NCBI RefSeq assembly: GCF_003314995.1
Contig: NZ_QNRH01000003.1
Span: 506,553-570,552 of the forward strand
Direction: 5' to 3'
Length of the DNA: 64,000 bases
From: Pseudochrobactrum asaccharolyticum
Lineage (GTDB): Bacteria; Pseudomonadota; Alphaproteobacteria; Rhizobiales; Rhizobiaceae
Positions within the stretch are counted from its first letter, which is position 1; each line of letters opens with the position of its first letter. The notes below the pieces were generated by a model, which was not told the origin of the DNA, did not search any database, and saw only the letters and a list, made by a program, of their open reading frames with translations. This document shows positions 16,923 through 25,050 of the stretch, in pieces. Position numbers and translations under genes: made by a program.

Positions 16923-17945
16923 TTATTTTTTGCGTTGACGGGTGACGAAGAAGGCCGCAGCAAGCAGAATGAAGCAGCCGACGACAAGACGCTGCCATGT
17001 GCTTGGGATGCCAACCAGCACCAGAACACTGTTAAGAACGGTAATAAGAAGCACACCAAGAAGCGTGCCAAAAACGGAACCTGTGCCGCCGGTAATCCGC
17101 GCGCCGCCGAGAACAACGGCAGCAATCACACCAATTTCGGTACCAACAAAATCAAACGGGCTGGACTGGCGGTTGGCAGAGACGTGGATGATACCGGCCA
17201 GACCGGCCAGACCACCGGCATAGCCAAACAGGAAGATATGGATGGTGCGCAGATTATAGCCCAGACGGCTGGCGATCTGACTGTTACCACCCATTGCGAA
17301 AATCGCGCGACCCATCATAGTACGATTGAGAATCCACCATGTCAGAAGGGCAGCCGCAGGCAGCACCAGAAAATATACCGGCAGCGTAATCGTTGCACCA
17401 TTGGCAGATTCAAACTGCAACAGCGGCAGACGACCGAAGGCGCTCATGGTCGGCGGCAGCGTCATAATCCAGACAGTACCGACAAAAGCCAGCAGGAAGC
17501 CGCGGAACAGATATTGTGTGCCGATAGTTACAATCAATGATGGAACATTGAGATGATGCACCAGCAAGCCATTGAGAACACCGAGAAAAACACCACCGGC
17601 AATTGCCATCAGGATGATAAAGATAATCGGCAGTTCGGGCATATAGGCCTGCACCAGCAGTGTCAGCGAATAGACCGTGGTGGCAGCAATAGCCGTAAAG
17701 GAAACATCAATCCCGCCTGCAGCAAGAATGATAAAGACACCAAGAGCAAACAGCCCCATCACCACACTGGCGCGGCCGATATCAATCAGCGTTGATGCCT
17801 GCAAGAATGCCGGATTAACAATCGACACAACAGTACAGATTGCCACGAGCAGAAAGAACGTGATCGATTCAGGGTGTTTGCGAATGAATTCACCCAGCTT
17901 GAAAGATCCGGTGCGAGCCGTATCTTGCTGATATTGCGCGCTCAT
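16923..17945 (-). CDS. Sugar ABC transporter permease (RbsC-like)
   Basis: The 340-residue inner-membrane protein has eight to ten hydrophobic helices and the RbsC/XylH core, including AAGGIDVSFTAIAATT near residue 73 and VLGGARITGGTGSVFGTLLG near 280, the segment that contacts the ATPase. Its start codon overlaps the stop of the ATP-binding gene, which implies translational coupling. It is one of two permeases in the operon; the other is broken, so this copy might serve as the only membrane channel or a homodimer. Substrate: a small sugar or polyol, inferred from the dhaKL genes that follow. Confidence 0.9.
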   Translation of the reverse strand: MSAQYQQDTARTGSFKLGEFIRKHPESITFFLLVAICTVVSIVNPAFLQASTLIDIGRASVVMGLFALGVFIILAAGGIDVSFTAIAATTVYSLTLLVQAYMPELPIIFIILMAIAGGVFLGVLNGLLVHHLNVPSLIVTIGTQYLFRGFLLAFVGTVWIMTLPPTMSAFGRLPLLQFESANGATITLPVYFLVLPAAALLTWWILNRTMMGRAIFAMGGNSQIASRLGYNLRTIHIFLFGYAGGLAGLAGIIHVSANRQSSPFDFVGTEIGVIAAVVLGGARITGGTGSVFGTLLGVLLITVLNSVLVLVGIPSTWQRLVVGCFILLAAAFFVTRQRKK

Positions 17946-19507
17946 TAGGCAGTTTCCTTCTGCGATGACATCATGGCTTGATAAAGCTGGTCTTCAGTGG
18001 CCTGCGCCGCATCGAACTCTGCGGTAATGCTTCCGGAATTCATGACGAGAATACGGTCAGCATTTTGCAAGAGTTCCGGCAGGTCATCACTGACGATGAT
18101 TAGCCCCATACCGGCTTTTGCCAGTCCCTGAATAACACGGTAAATTGTATCTTTCGAACCAACATCAACACCAACTGTCGGGCCATGCAGCACCAGTAGT
18201 TTCGGGCCGATACTCAGCCAGCGACCGATCAGAACGCGCTGCTGGTTACCACCGGACAGTGCACCGACCGGCAGATCGAGGTTCGTGGTGTTCAGGCGCA
18301 TATCCTGCATCAGAGATGCAGCAATGGTGCGGCCCTTTTTCTGATCAACAATGCCAAGGCTGTTGCAGAGCTTGCGGAAGATCAGGGCAATTTCATTTTC
18401 AAAAATCGACTTATCGAGGAACAGACCTTCAGCAAGGCGATCTTCCGGCACATAGCCGATACCGTGTTCAATCGCAGCGGCAGGGCTTTTCACCTGTGTT
18501 GCCTTGCCCTCAAGGCTGATCGTGCCGGACTCTGCCGGCACAACACCGGTGATCGCCATAGCCAGCTCGTTACGGCCAGAATCTGCAAGACCGGTAATAC
18601 CGAGAATTTCACCCTTGCGCAGGTTAAGACCGATATTCTTAAAGCCGGAAGCCGTCAGACCATCAAGTTTCAGCAGCTCCTCTGCCGCCGGTTTACCTGT
18701 GCGGTAGCGCTCGGCATCAATTTCACGACCGATCATCAGTTCGGAAAGCTGCTTCTTAGTATAATCTTCAATCGGTCCCTGCGCCACGCACTGACCGTCG
18801 CGGAATACAACCGCATTACCGCCGATGCGGTAGCACTCATCCAGCTTATGGGTGACAAAGAGAACAGCAACGCGCTCCGCACGCAGACGCGCAACCACTT
18901 CAATCAGATTGTCGACTTCACGGCGTGTCAGCGAGGTGGTCGGCTCATCCATAATTACGAGCTTGGCGCGTGTTGCAATCGCACGCGAAATCGCCACCAG
19001 CTGACGCATGGCCAGCGGCAGTTCGGATACAACCGTATTCAGAAAAGCTTTATCGCTTGGCAGGCCAACAGCAGTCAGCGCGCGCTCAGCAGTCTCATGC
19101 AGTTTCTTCAGATTAAGACGACGGAACAGTCGGCCATTGCCTTCAACAAGCTGCTCATTCAGCGCTACGTTTTCAGCAACAGTCAGGTTCGGAATAAGTG
19201 ACAAGTCCTGATAGACGGTCTCGATACCGGCTGCCAGAGACTGGATCGGATTCAAAGATGTATAGGTTTTGCCATCAAGAATGATCTCGCCTTCGCTCGG
19301 GCCATGAGCGCCGGACATGATCTTGATAACTGTACTCTTGCCGCAACCATTCTCACCCAGCAGATGATAGGCTTCGCCAAGGTCGATTGTCAGGTCAACA
19401 CCACGCAACGCGTGGACACCGCCAAACCGCTTATGAATGTTGCGCAATTCGAGAAAACGGTCCGCAGGCCGGTCGTTGCTCGCTGCAATGCTTGTCGTAG
19501 TTGACAC
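17945..19507 (-). CDS. Sugar ABC transporter ATP-binding protein (RbsA-like, two ATPase domains)
   Basis: The gene starts with GTG at 19507 behind an AAAGGAATT ribosome site. The 520-residue protein contains two ATPase halves, as in RbsA/MglA/XylG. The first has a good Walker A at residues 51-58 (GENGCGKST) and the expected DEPTTSL Walker B. The second has the degenerate P-loop usual in this family (GLADSGRNELA) and a strong signature LSGGNQQR. It energises uptake through the neighbouring permeases. It follows the binding-protein gene after a 250-bp gap holding a strong hairpin, and overlaps the next permease gene. Confidence 0.93.
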   Translation of the reverse strand: MSTTTSIAASNDRPADRFLELRNIHKRFGGVHALRGVDLTIDLGEAYHLLGENGCGKSTVIKIMSGAHGPSEGEIILDGKTYTSLNPIQSLAAGIETVYQDLSLIPNLTVAENVALNEQLVEGNGRLFRRLNLKKLHETAERALTAVGLPSDKAFLNTVVSELPLAMRQLVAISRAIATRAKLVIMDEPTTSLTRREVDNLIEVVARLRAERVAVLFVTHKLDECYRIGGNAVVFRDGQCVAQGPIEDYTKKQLSELMIGREIDAERYRTGKPAAEELLKLDGLTASGFKNIGLNLRKGEILGITGLADSGRNELAMAITGVVPAESGTISLEGKATQVKSPAAAIEHGIGYVPEDRLAEGLFLDKSIFENEIALIFRKLCNSLGIVDQKKGRTIAASLMQDMRLNTTNLDLPVGALSGGNQQRVLIGRWLSIGPKLLVLHGPTVGVDVGSKDTIYRVIQGLAKAGMGLIIVSDDLPELLQNADRILVMNSGSITAEFDAAQATEDQLYQAMMSSQKETA

Positions 19508-19652
19508 GTTTAATTCCTTTGCCGCTGCACCGTCTCGCTCATCGGCGATTGGAACCGCTTAGAAACCGGCTGATTTTACAGTTTAACGTCTGTCATTTGG
19601 AATGTGACAGGCACTTCAAGCTGTTGGTTTCATTTACTCTTCAGCCGGATAC

Positions 19653-19693
19653 AGATATCCGGATGCGCGCTTCGGGAGGGCGCATCCGGATCT
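19653..19693. terminator. Intercistronic hairpin after the sugar-binding-protein gene
   Basis: A stem of 12 perfect base pairs (ATCCGGATGCGC and its complement) plus extra flanking pairs lies between the binding-protein and ATPase genes. There is no T-run. Such elements commonly protect the upstream mRNA and raise binding-protein output relative to the membrane parts. Confidence 0.7.
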
Positions 19694-19756
19694 ATGACCC
19701 CGCCGCACGGGATGGAACGACATTCCGGCAACAGGATCAGATCTGTTCAGGTTTTC

Positions 19757-20767
19757 TTAGAACAGGTGTTCTTTGTAGGTAGCCTTGTCAGCGATAACCA
19801 TGCCGTTACCGATAACCAGAAGACCTTCACCTGCACCCTTCTTCACGCGAACGCTGTTGTAGCCTTCAACGCCAAGATCGGTACCGTCTTTAACTTCTTT
19901 CTTTTCGATGAACATGCGAGCAAGCGCATTCATCGCCATACCGGCTTTCTGCGGATCCCAGAAACCGATTGCAGTGATTGCACCGGATTCCAGCAGATCA
20001 GCTGAAGGATTTGGCAAGCCGGTGCCGACGAGGCAAACTTTGCCGCTCAGACCAGCTTCATCAATCGCACGGCCGATACCGAGAACGTCATTACCGGCAG
20101 AAGTCTGGAAGCCCTTCAGATCAGGATGCTTGCGCAGAATTTCTTTGGCTTTTTCATAAGTGCCGTTTGCATCGTCGAACGATTCATTGTTCGGATCAAC
20201 GAGCTGCATTTCTGGGTATTTCTTGGCATTTTCTTCAGCAGAAGCAACCCACTGCATGTGGGTACGGCTGCCGAGCGAACCAACGAAAGTTGTCCACTTG
20301 CCGGTGTTGTTCATGCACTGTGCCAGACGCTCATTAAGCGCTGTACCGTAATCAGAATTATCAAAGGCTTCTACGTCAGCCATTGTATTGATCTGGTTGT
20401 CAGCTTCATGGGTCACAACAACAATGCCACGCTCCATAGCGCGCTTGAAGGTGCCTTCCAGAACAGCCGGATCCATAGGAACAACTGCCAGCGCGGTTAC
20501 GCCTTTAGCAACCAGATCCTGAACGATCTGCAGCTGCTGGGCAGCATCGGATGTTGCCGGACCACTCTGAGTGGCAACCACATCAGGATTGGCCTTCTGA
20601 TAGGCTTCAACACCGGTATTCATACGGTCGAACCAAGGAATACCGCTGATTTTCACCACGGTCGAGATAACAGGCTTTTCCTGCGCGACCAGAACGCCAG
20701 CGCTGCCTGCAACCATAGTTGCGCCAATGATGCTACCGGCGAGCAGTTTTTTCGTAGTTGCTTTCAT
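19757..20767 (-). CDS. Periplasmic sugar-binding protein (RbsB-like)
   Basis: The 336-residue protein has a signal peptide (cleaved near LVA-Q, residue 29) and a periplasmic-binding domain of the RbsB/LsrB type, with KISGIPWFDRMNTGVEAYQ, LVAKGVTALAVVPMDP and GFQTSAGNDVLGIGRAIDEAGL segments. The GIPWFDRM opening is close to the autoinducer-2/rhamnose-binding branch rather than classic ribose binders, so the ligand is uncertain. A strong GGAGGA ribosome site precedes the start. It lies between the broken permease and the ATPase gene in the operon ending with dhaKL. Dihydroxyacetone, erythrulose or a related polyol are candidate ligands (inference). Confidence 0.9.
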   Translation of the reverse strand: MKATTKKLLAGSIIGATMVAGSAGVLVAQEKPVISTVVKISGIPWFDRMNTGVEAYQKANPDVVATQSGPATSDAAQQLQIVQDLVAKGVTALAVVPMDPAVLEGTFKRAMERGIVVVTHEADNQINTMADVEAFDNSDYGTALNERLAQCMNNTGKWTTFVGSLGSRTHMQWVASAEENAKKYPEMQLVDPNNESFDDANGTYEKAKEILRKHPDLKGFQTSAGNDVLGIGRAIDEAGLSGKVCLVGTGLPNPSADLLESGAITAIGFWDPQKAGMAMNALARMFIEKKEVKDGTDLGVEGYNSVRVKKGAGEGLLVIGNGMVIADKATYKEHLF

Positions 20768-20798
20768 TATTTCCTCCAGACGGACTGACCCTCAGTGT

Positions 20799-21679
20799 CT
20801 ATGTTCGGGTGCCTGAGGGTTGAGCACCGATCGTTCCCTGTTGGCGATTGCCAAAGGTAAAGAAACCCGCAATGTCGTATTTTCCGACTGCAAGGAAAGC
20901 GAGCAGCAGCAGGCCCCATGCAAAATCGCGGACAAAATTGGAAAGACCGCCAAAGTTAAGCAAGCTGGACATCAGCTGCAGGGCAATCGCGCTGAGCACA
21001 ACGCAAATAACACGGCCATAACCACCTTCCGGCTTCACACCCGCCATAACGGCGATGAGAATGGCAACCAGAAGATAGGAGCTGCCGTAATCGAATTTTA
21101 CGTTCACGTTACGCGCAGCGATAATAACACCGGCGATACCCGCCAGAAAACCACTGGTGGCATAGGTTGCAATCAGCACGGCATTGCGCGGAAAACCGGC
21201 GAATTCCGCAGCTTTCGGGTTGCTGCCCATCAGCATCAGCCAACGACCATAGGGCGTGAAACGCACCACAGCACCGATAACAGTCGCGATAACAATAAAG
21301 ATGATGAAGCTGATCGGCACGCTCAGGAACATATCATTACCGATGCGCGACAACAGATCAGGGCTGCCGACCATAACAGCGCGGCCACCGGACACAACAA
21401 CGGCAAGACCTGTAAAGGCCATCTGCGTTCCGAGTGTGCAAAGGATAGGCGTGATTTTAAAGCGCGCAATCAGCACACCATTGACGATACCGCCTGCAAG
21501 ACCGATCACAAGTGCCAGACCGATAAAAGCAAGGCTGAACGCCATCGGGCTTTCTGCACTGCCATCGACTGCAGATTAAACAGCGACAGGAACGAACCAC
21601 CCGAAATATATGCGCCGAGCGCAAGCAATCCGAGATTGATGACAACAAGCATAGCAAATTGATTGCTTGTCTTTTGCAT
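20799..21679 (-). pseudogene. Sugar ABC transporter permease, disrupted by an out-of-frame internal deletion
   Basis: A start at 21679 encodes a normal RbsC/YtfT-type opening (MQKTSNQFAMLVVIN, then GSFLSLFNLQSMAVQ). The sequence then jumps, near 21550-21558, to a region that belongs further along in this family (SPMAFSLAFIGLALVIGLAGG) in another frame, which runs open to the stop at 20799. The missing part should hold the conserved GIDLS segment and about 30-45 codons, judging from family members. The first frame stops soon after the junction; the second has no ribosome site of its own. A functional permease is therefore unlikely unless the sequence is wrong. It is the first gene of the operon, downstream of a LacI-type operator. 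Confidence 0.85.
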
Positions 21680-21695
21680 TGTCTCTGCCCACCGT

Positions 21696-21706
21696 GTTTA
21701 CTAAAC
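21696..21706. promoter_or_regulatory. LacI-family operator, copy 1
   Basis: GTTTACTAAAC is a perfect palindrome around a central base, about 17 bp upstream of the permease start. The same palindrome recurs at 21826-21836 with only the central base changed. It is a likely binding site for the divergent LacI repressor. Confidence 0.75.
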
Positions 21707-21825
21707 AAAACTATTATTCACTAAATAAATTACCGGATGCCTAGGGGATGTCAAGCGTGCTATCAGGGAATTGTGGTTGCCTTACACATGAAACTACCTT
21801 AATCGTTTTAAATGGGAGCGATTTT

Positions 21826-21836
21826 GTTTAGTAAAC
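21826..21836. promoter_or_regulatory. LacI-family operator, copy 2
   Basis: GTTTAGTAAAC lies 43 bp upstream of the repressor start and 130 bp from copy 1 (centre to centre). Paired operators at this distance permit looping and autoregulation. Confidence 0.75.
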
Positions 21837-21878
21837 GAAAATCTTTCTTGCCAGCATCGAAAAGCAGTCCGGAACAAA

Positions 21879-22931
21879 ATGAAAAAGAAAAAGTCCTTTA
21901 CGATCAGAGATATTGCTGAAAATGCGGGGGTTTCGCCCGCTACCGTTTCTCTTGTTCTCAATGGTAAAGGTGAAATTTCCGGCGAAACCAGAGCTCGGGT
22001 TCTGGAATCCGTATCGCGCCTCAATTATGTGCCGCGCATCGCAAAAACAGGCTCCGGCGGCGCCGGAACGATTCGTTTTTTGAAGATCGCCAAACATGGC
22101 GGCACTGTTAACCGCGATCATAGTGTTTTTGTTTCCGACTATATTGATGGCATGTCACTGGAAGCAACGAGTCGCAATTATGCGCTTGAAGTTGTCAGTT
22201 TTGAGGGACAGCCGATCAGTGCCGTGGCAGAAACTTTAGCAGGCGCGCCTATTCGCGGCGTGATCGCGCTGGGCACCGAATTGTCTTCCTCAGACATTCA
22301 TATGATTCAGGGGTTGGGCTTTCCGACCGTCTTTATCGACACGTTTTACGAAGTGGTTGAGGCCAATTTTGTCGATATGAACAATGAAGATGCAGTCTTC
22401 AAAGTGCTGTCGCGTTTCAAACAGGTTGGTTTCAACCGCATTGGCTTTGTTGCCAGCCACACGGAAACCACGAACTTCCGCCTGCGCCGCGATGCGTTCT
22501 TCAAGAATATGCAGCGCCTCGATCTGAAGGCTCAGGACTGCGATATCCTCTCGGTTGAATCCACCTATGAAGGTGCCTATCGCGATACCTGCGCGATGCT
22601 CAATGCGGGGCTGGAACTGGCGGAATGCTATTTCTGCACCAATGATATTATCGCTTATGGCTTCATCAAAGCGCTGAAAGAAAAAGGCATCCGGATACCG
22701 GAAGATGTCTCGGTTATCGGCTTTGATAATCTGCCGCAAAGCGCCACGATGGAACCGGGCCTGACGACCGTTGAAGTATCCAAGCGCAAAATCGGCAATC
22801 TCGCCGTGACCATCCTCGATGATCTCATCAACACCACCGATACGCAGCCACCGGTAAAAATTCTCGTCGGTGCCAATCTCGTCATGCGCTCCAGCGTTGC
22901 GGATTTAGCCACCAAGGCACTGACAGACTGA
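21879..22931 (+). CDS. LacI-family transcriptional repressor
   Basis: The 350-residue protein has a LacI helix-turn-helix at about 9-30 (TIRDIAENAGVSPATVSLVLNG), a hinge, and a periplasmic-binding-like effector domain (about 70-340, with FCTNDIIAYGFIKALKEKGIRIPEDVSVIGFD). It is read divergently from the sugar ABC-dhaKL operon, and matching palindromes lie on both sides of the 197-bp spacer, so it very probably represses that operon and itself until the sugar or its phosphate binds. The effector is not identifiable. The ATG at 21879 is used because the helix-turn-helix begins only a few residues later. Confidence 0.9.
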   Translation: MKKKKSFTIRDIAENAGVSPATVSLVLNGKGEISGETRARVLESVSRLNYVPRIAKTGSGGAGTIRFLKIAKHGGTVNRDHSVFVSDYIDGMSLEATSRNYALEVVSFEGQPISAVAETLAGAPIRGVIALGTELSSSDIHMIQGLGFPTVFIDTFYEVVEANFVDMNNEDAVFKVLSRFKQVGFNRIGFVASHTETTNFRLRRDAFFKNMQRLDLKAQDCDILSVESTYEGAYRDTCAMLNAGLELAECYFCTNDIIAYGFIKALKEKGIRIPEDVSVIGFDNLPQSATMEPGLTTVEVSKRKIGNLAVTILDDLINTTDTQPPVKILVGANLVMRSSVADLATKALTD

Positions 22932-22935
22932 TCTT

Positions 22936-22984
22936 AGAGCATAATTCCTTAAACTTGGATCGGTTTAAGGTGAAATTATGCTCT
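22936..22984. repeat. Dispersed palindromic element (Hyphomicrobiales type), also a terminator
   Basis: AGAGCATAATT and AATTATGCTCT form the arms, with an inner TTAAAC/GTTTAA pair. It lies 5 bp after the repressor stop and has a TTTT run beyond it. Its arms follow the AGAGCAT...ATGCTCT pattern of the element at 58668-58714, a type common in the order. Confidence 0.75.
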
Positions 22985-22997
22985 CATTTTAAAGTGT

Positions 22998-23039
22998 TAG
23001 AGCGACCTTTGTGTGCCAATTTTGGCACACGGCGCTCTA
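22998..23039. repeat. Second palindromic element, overlapping the hydroxylase-like gene stop
   Basis: Outer arms TAGAGCG / CGCTCTA and inner arms TGTGCCAA / TTGGCACA give a long hairpin. The outermost bases include the stop codon of the minus-strand gene at 23037. It is adjacent to, but different in sequence from, the element at 22936. Confidence 0.7.
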
Positions 23040-24170
23040 GTCTTGAGCTGTATCGTCGTGCGTAATTGCACGACGCCCCCAACCGAGCATGACGGCTGTA
23101 CTATGCAGAGCTAACAAGCCCATGCCGGTCATCCAGAACGGGTGATGCCATTGAAAATAGGCGGCAAAACTCAGCAACATCAGCCACGTATTTACAAACC
23201 AGCTGATCACAGCCCATTGCCTGCCCTCGCTGATGCCACCAAGCGCAACGGAACCCGCCGCGAGCAGAACAAACAACAGCACCTGTTCCGATAAAGTCTG
23301 GCTGATCTGATAGCCGTAAAGCCAGATATAACCGGTGACGAGTGCGAACAAAATGACAGCACCGCTTAACACCACAAAACCGGAATTGATGAAATCCGGC
23401 TTTTTATGCTGCTTTTTCTCTCGGCGTGCCTGCAGATATTTACGGAACGGCTCATTGCTTGCAACAAACGGATTTTGCGAGGATTTAGCGCCTTTCACAC
23501 CATAAGCGAAGTCCGTTTCCGGCAGATCCGGCCGGTAGGTGCCGAACAGCCGGTCAAAAAAGGCAAAGCTACCTGCATAATTGGAATCCGAATAAGCGCG
23601 GTCATTCACATGATGAATTCGGTGATGTGCCGGTGTCACCAGAATATATTCCAGAAAACCGAGACGCGGCGTAAGCGCACTATGGTTCATCAACTGGATT
23701 GAGTAATGCAGCACCGAAACCGTGATAAACACCGGTAACGGTACGCCCAGCAAAGCCATAGGAATGAAAAACGGAATAGACGCCAGCGAAGAATACCACG
23801 AATTGCGCACCGCCAGCGACAGATTGAAATGCTCTCCCTGATGATGCACCACATGCACCGCCCAAAGCAGCGCGAATTTATGATGCAGACGATGCAGCCA
23901 GTAAAAACAAAAATCCCACATCAAAATCGCAAACAGCCATAACCAGACCGGCGGCCAGTCCGACACGATATTCAGGCTGAAATTTGCAACAATAAAGCCA
24001 TAACAGGCCAGTTCCAGCCCGCGAAACAACCAGAGCATCAGATGTCCGGAGTTCAGATTGAACACGACATCATGCCAGTCGACTTTTTCTTTGCCGGTTC
24101 TGCTCAGGATCAGCATTTCACTAAGTACAAGGATAATCAGCAGAAAAATCGGAAATGCAATCGCCATCAT
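23037..24170 (-). CDS. Sterol desaturase/fatty acid hydroxylase family membrane protein
   Basis: The 377-residue integral membrane protein has several hydrophobic helices and the histidine clusters that bind a di-iron centre in this superfamily: HRLHH at 93-97, HVVHH at 106-110 and a later HHRIHH (after TPA, near 180). These suggest oxygen-dependent hydroxylation or desaturation of a lipid chain at the membrane. A C-terminal region with extra helices extends beyond the core domain. Its start overlaps the stop of the PAP2 phosphatase gene by 4 bp, so the two are translationally coupled. It faces a divergent set of lipid-type biosynthetic genes. The substrate is unknown. Confidence 0.85.
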   Translation of the reverse strand: MMAIAFPIFLLIILVLSEMLILSRTGKEKVDWHDVVFNLNSGHLMLWLFRGLELACYGFIVANFSLNIVSDWPPVWLWLFAILMWDFCFYWLHRLHHKFALLWAVHVVHHQGEHFNLSLAVRNSWYSSLASIPFFIPMALLGVPLPVFITVSVLHYSIQLMNHSALTPRLGFLEYILVTPAHHRIHHVNDRAYSDSNYAGSFAFFDRLFGTYRPDLPETDFAYGVKGAKSSQNPFVASNEPFRKYLQARREKKQHKKPDFINSGFVVLSGAVILFALVTGYIWLYGYQISQTLSEQVLLFVLLAAGSVALGGISEGRQWAVISWFVNTWLMLLSFAAYFQWHHPFWMTGMGLLALHSTAVMLGWGRRAITHDDTAQD

Positions 24171-24787
24171 GTTGTCTGTCCCGCCACTTTATCCGCTTTA
24201 CGACTCAGTATCCGCTGCGCAAGTAATCCCGCAGCTATTGCAAGCACCGCGCCGCCCAGCAGGTCAACAAACTGATGACGGTGCAATTGCAGAATAGAGA
24301 CTGTAATTGCCAGCCCCCACACCGCAAAAAACAGGCTGCGTAATGGCGTATGTTTTTGCCAGAGTGCGCAGACAGCCAGAATTGTCAGTGTGACATGCAA
24401 GGACGGCAGACAATTCTGCAATGAGTCAAAACTGATCAGCAGCTTCAAAGCGGCTGCGCTGATTGTATCCTGCGTCACCGGCGGAAAGATCATTGTCGTT
24501 GGCCAGAATATAAACACCACACCTGCGCCTAATGCGGAGAGCTGCATGGAACGTGCCAGCCAAAGCAAGCGTTGCGCCGGACAGAGTAAATAGCCCAATG
24601 CAACGAGCGGAAAGAACGACAAATAGAGCCAGATCGCATTCGGATCAAAATCAAACCACAGATCGATTGCTGAAGGTTGCAGCATAATGGCAGATGCCTG
24701 ATCCTGACTGCTCGTCAGACTATAAACCAGCCCTACAGCGCCCCAGCCGGTCAGCATCATCCAGAGGCGAAAATACAACGAATTCAT
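24167..24787 (-). CDS. PAP2-family lipid phosphatase-like membrane protein
   Basis: The start at 24787 is chosen because GGGAG lies 7 bp upstream; a GTG at 24799 would put that ribosome site inside the gene. The 206-residue protein has about six hydrophobic segments and the PAP2 signatures PSLH (in NCLPSLHVTL) and HRHQFVDLLGG. The first basic motif (KX6RP) is not clearly present, so it may be a PAP2_3/inositol-phosphorylceramide-synthase-like member. It could remove or transfer a phosphate-linked head group. It is the first gene of a two-gene unit with the hydroxylase-like protein. Confidence 0.8.
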   Translation of the reverse strand: MNSLYFRLWMMLTGWGAVGLVYSLTSSQDQASAIMLQPSAIDLWFDFDPNAIWLYLSFFPLVALGYLLCPAQRLLWLARSMQLSALGAGVVFIFWPTTMIFPPVTQDTISAAALKLLISFDSLQNCLPSLHVTLTILAVCALWQKHTPLRSLFFAVWGLAITVSILQLHRHQFVDLLGGAVLAIAAGLLAQRILSRKADKVAGQTT

Positions 24788-25050
24788 ACAATCTCCCACC
24801 GGAATGCCATATACTTACAGCCACGAACAGCACGTCAACACGTGATACTTACAGCATAATTTTACCGGAAACCGGCTCAGATTTAAGCAATTAGACTGTA
24901 GCGAAATATACGTTTTCGCTGAAGCTCAAGCCGCTAAATAGCCTGACTTTGTCGCAATTGTCACTAAACTCTGTCGCAAAACCTCTCTTGACGGGCGGGG
25001 ATGATCATGCGACCCCGTAAGATAACGCCACAAATTAAGTGCGAGTATTG

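Noticed and set aside
15724-16938. Long plus-strand open frame (404 codons) opposite dhaK and dhaL
   Set aside because: It is antisense to two genes with intact catalytic residues, and its translation has no recognisable domain; it reflects the codon pattern of the real genes.
21543-21580. A short separate permease starting at the ATG at 21545
   Set aside because: There is no ribosome site, an in-frame stop lies shortly upstream, and the protein would lack the family's first helices; a broken gene explains the data better.
24890-25050. Possible promoter with TTGACG near 24985 before the KASIII gene
   Set aside because: No matching -10 box at the correct spacing was found by eye, so no promoter was called.
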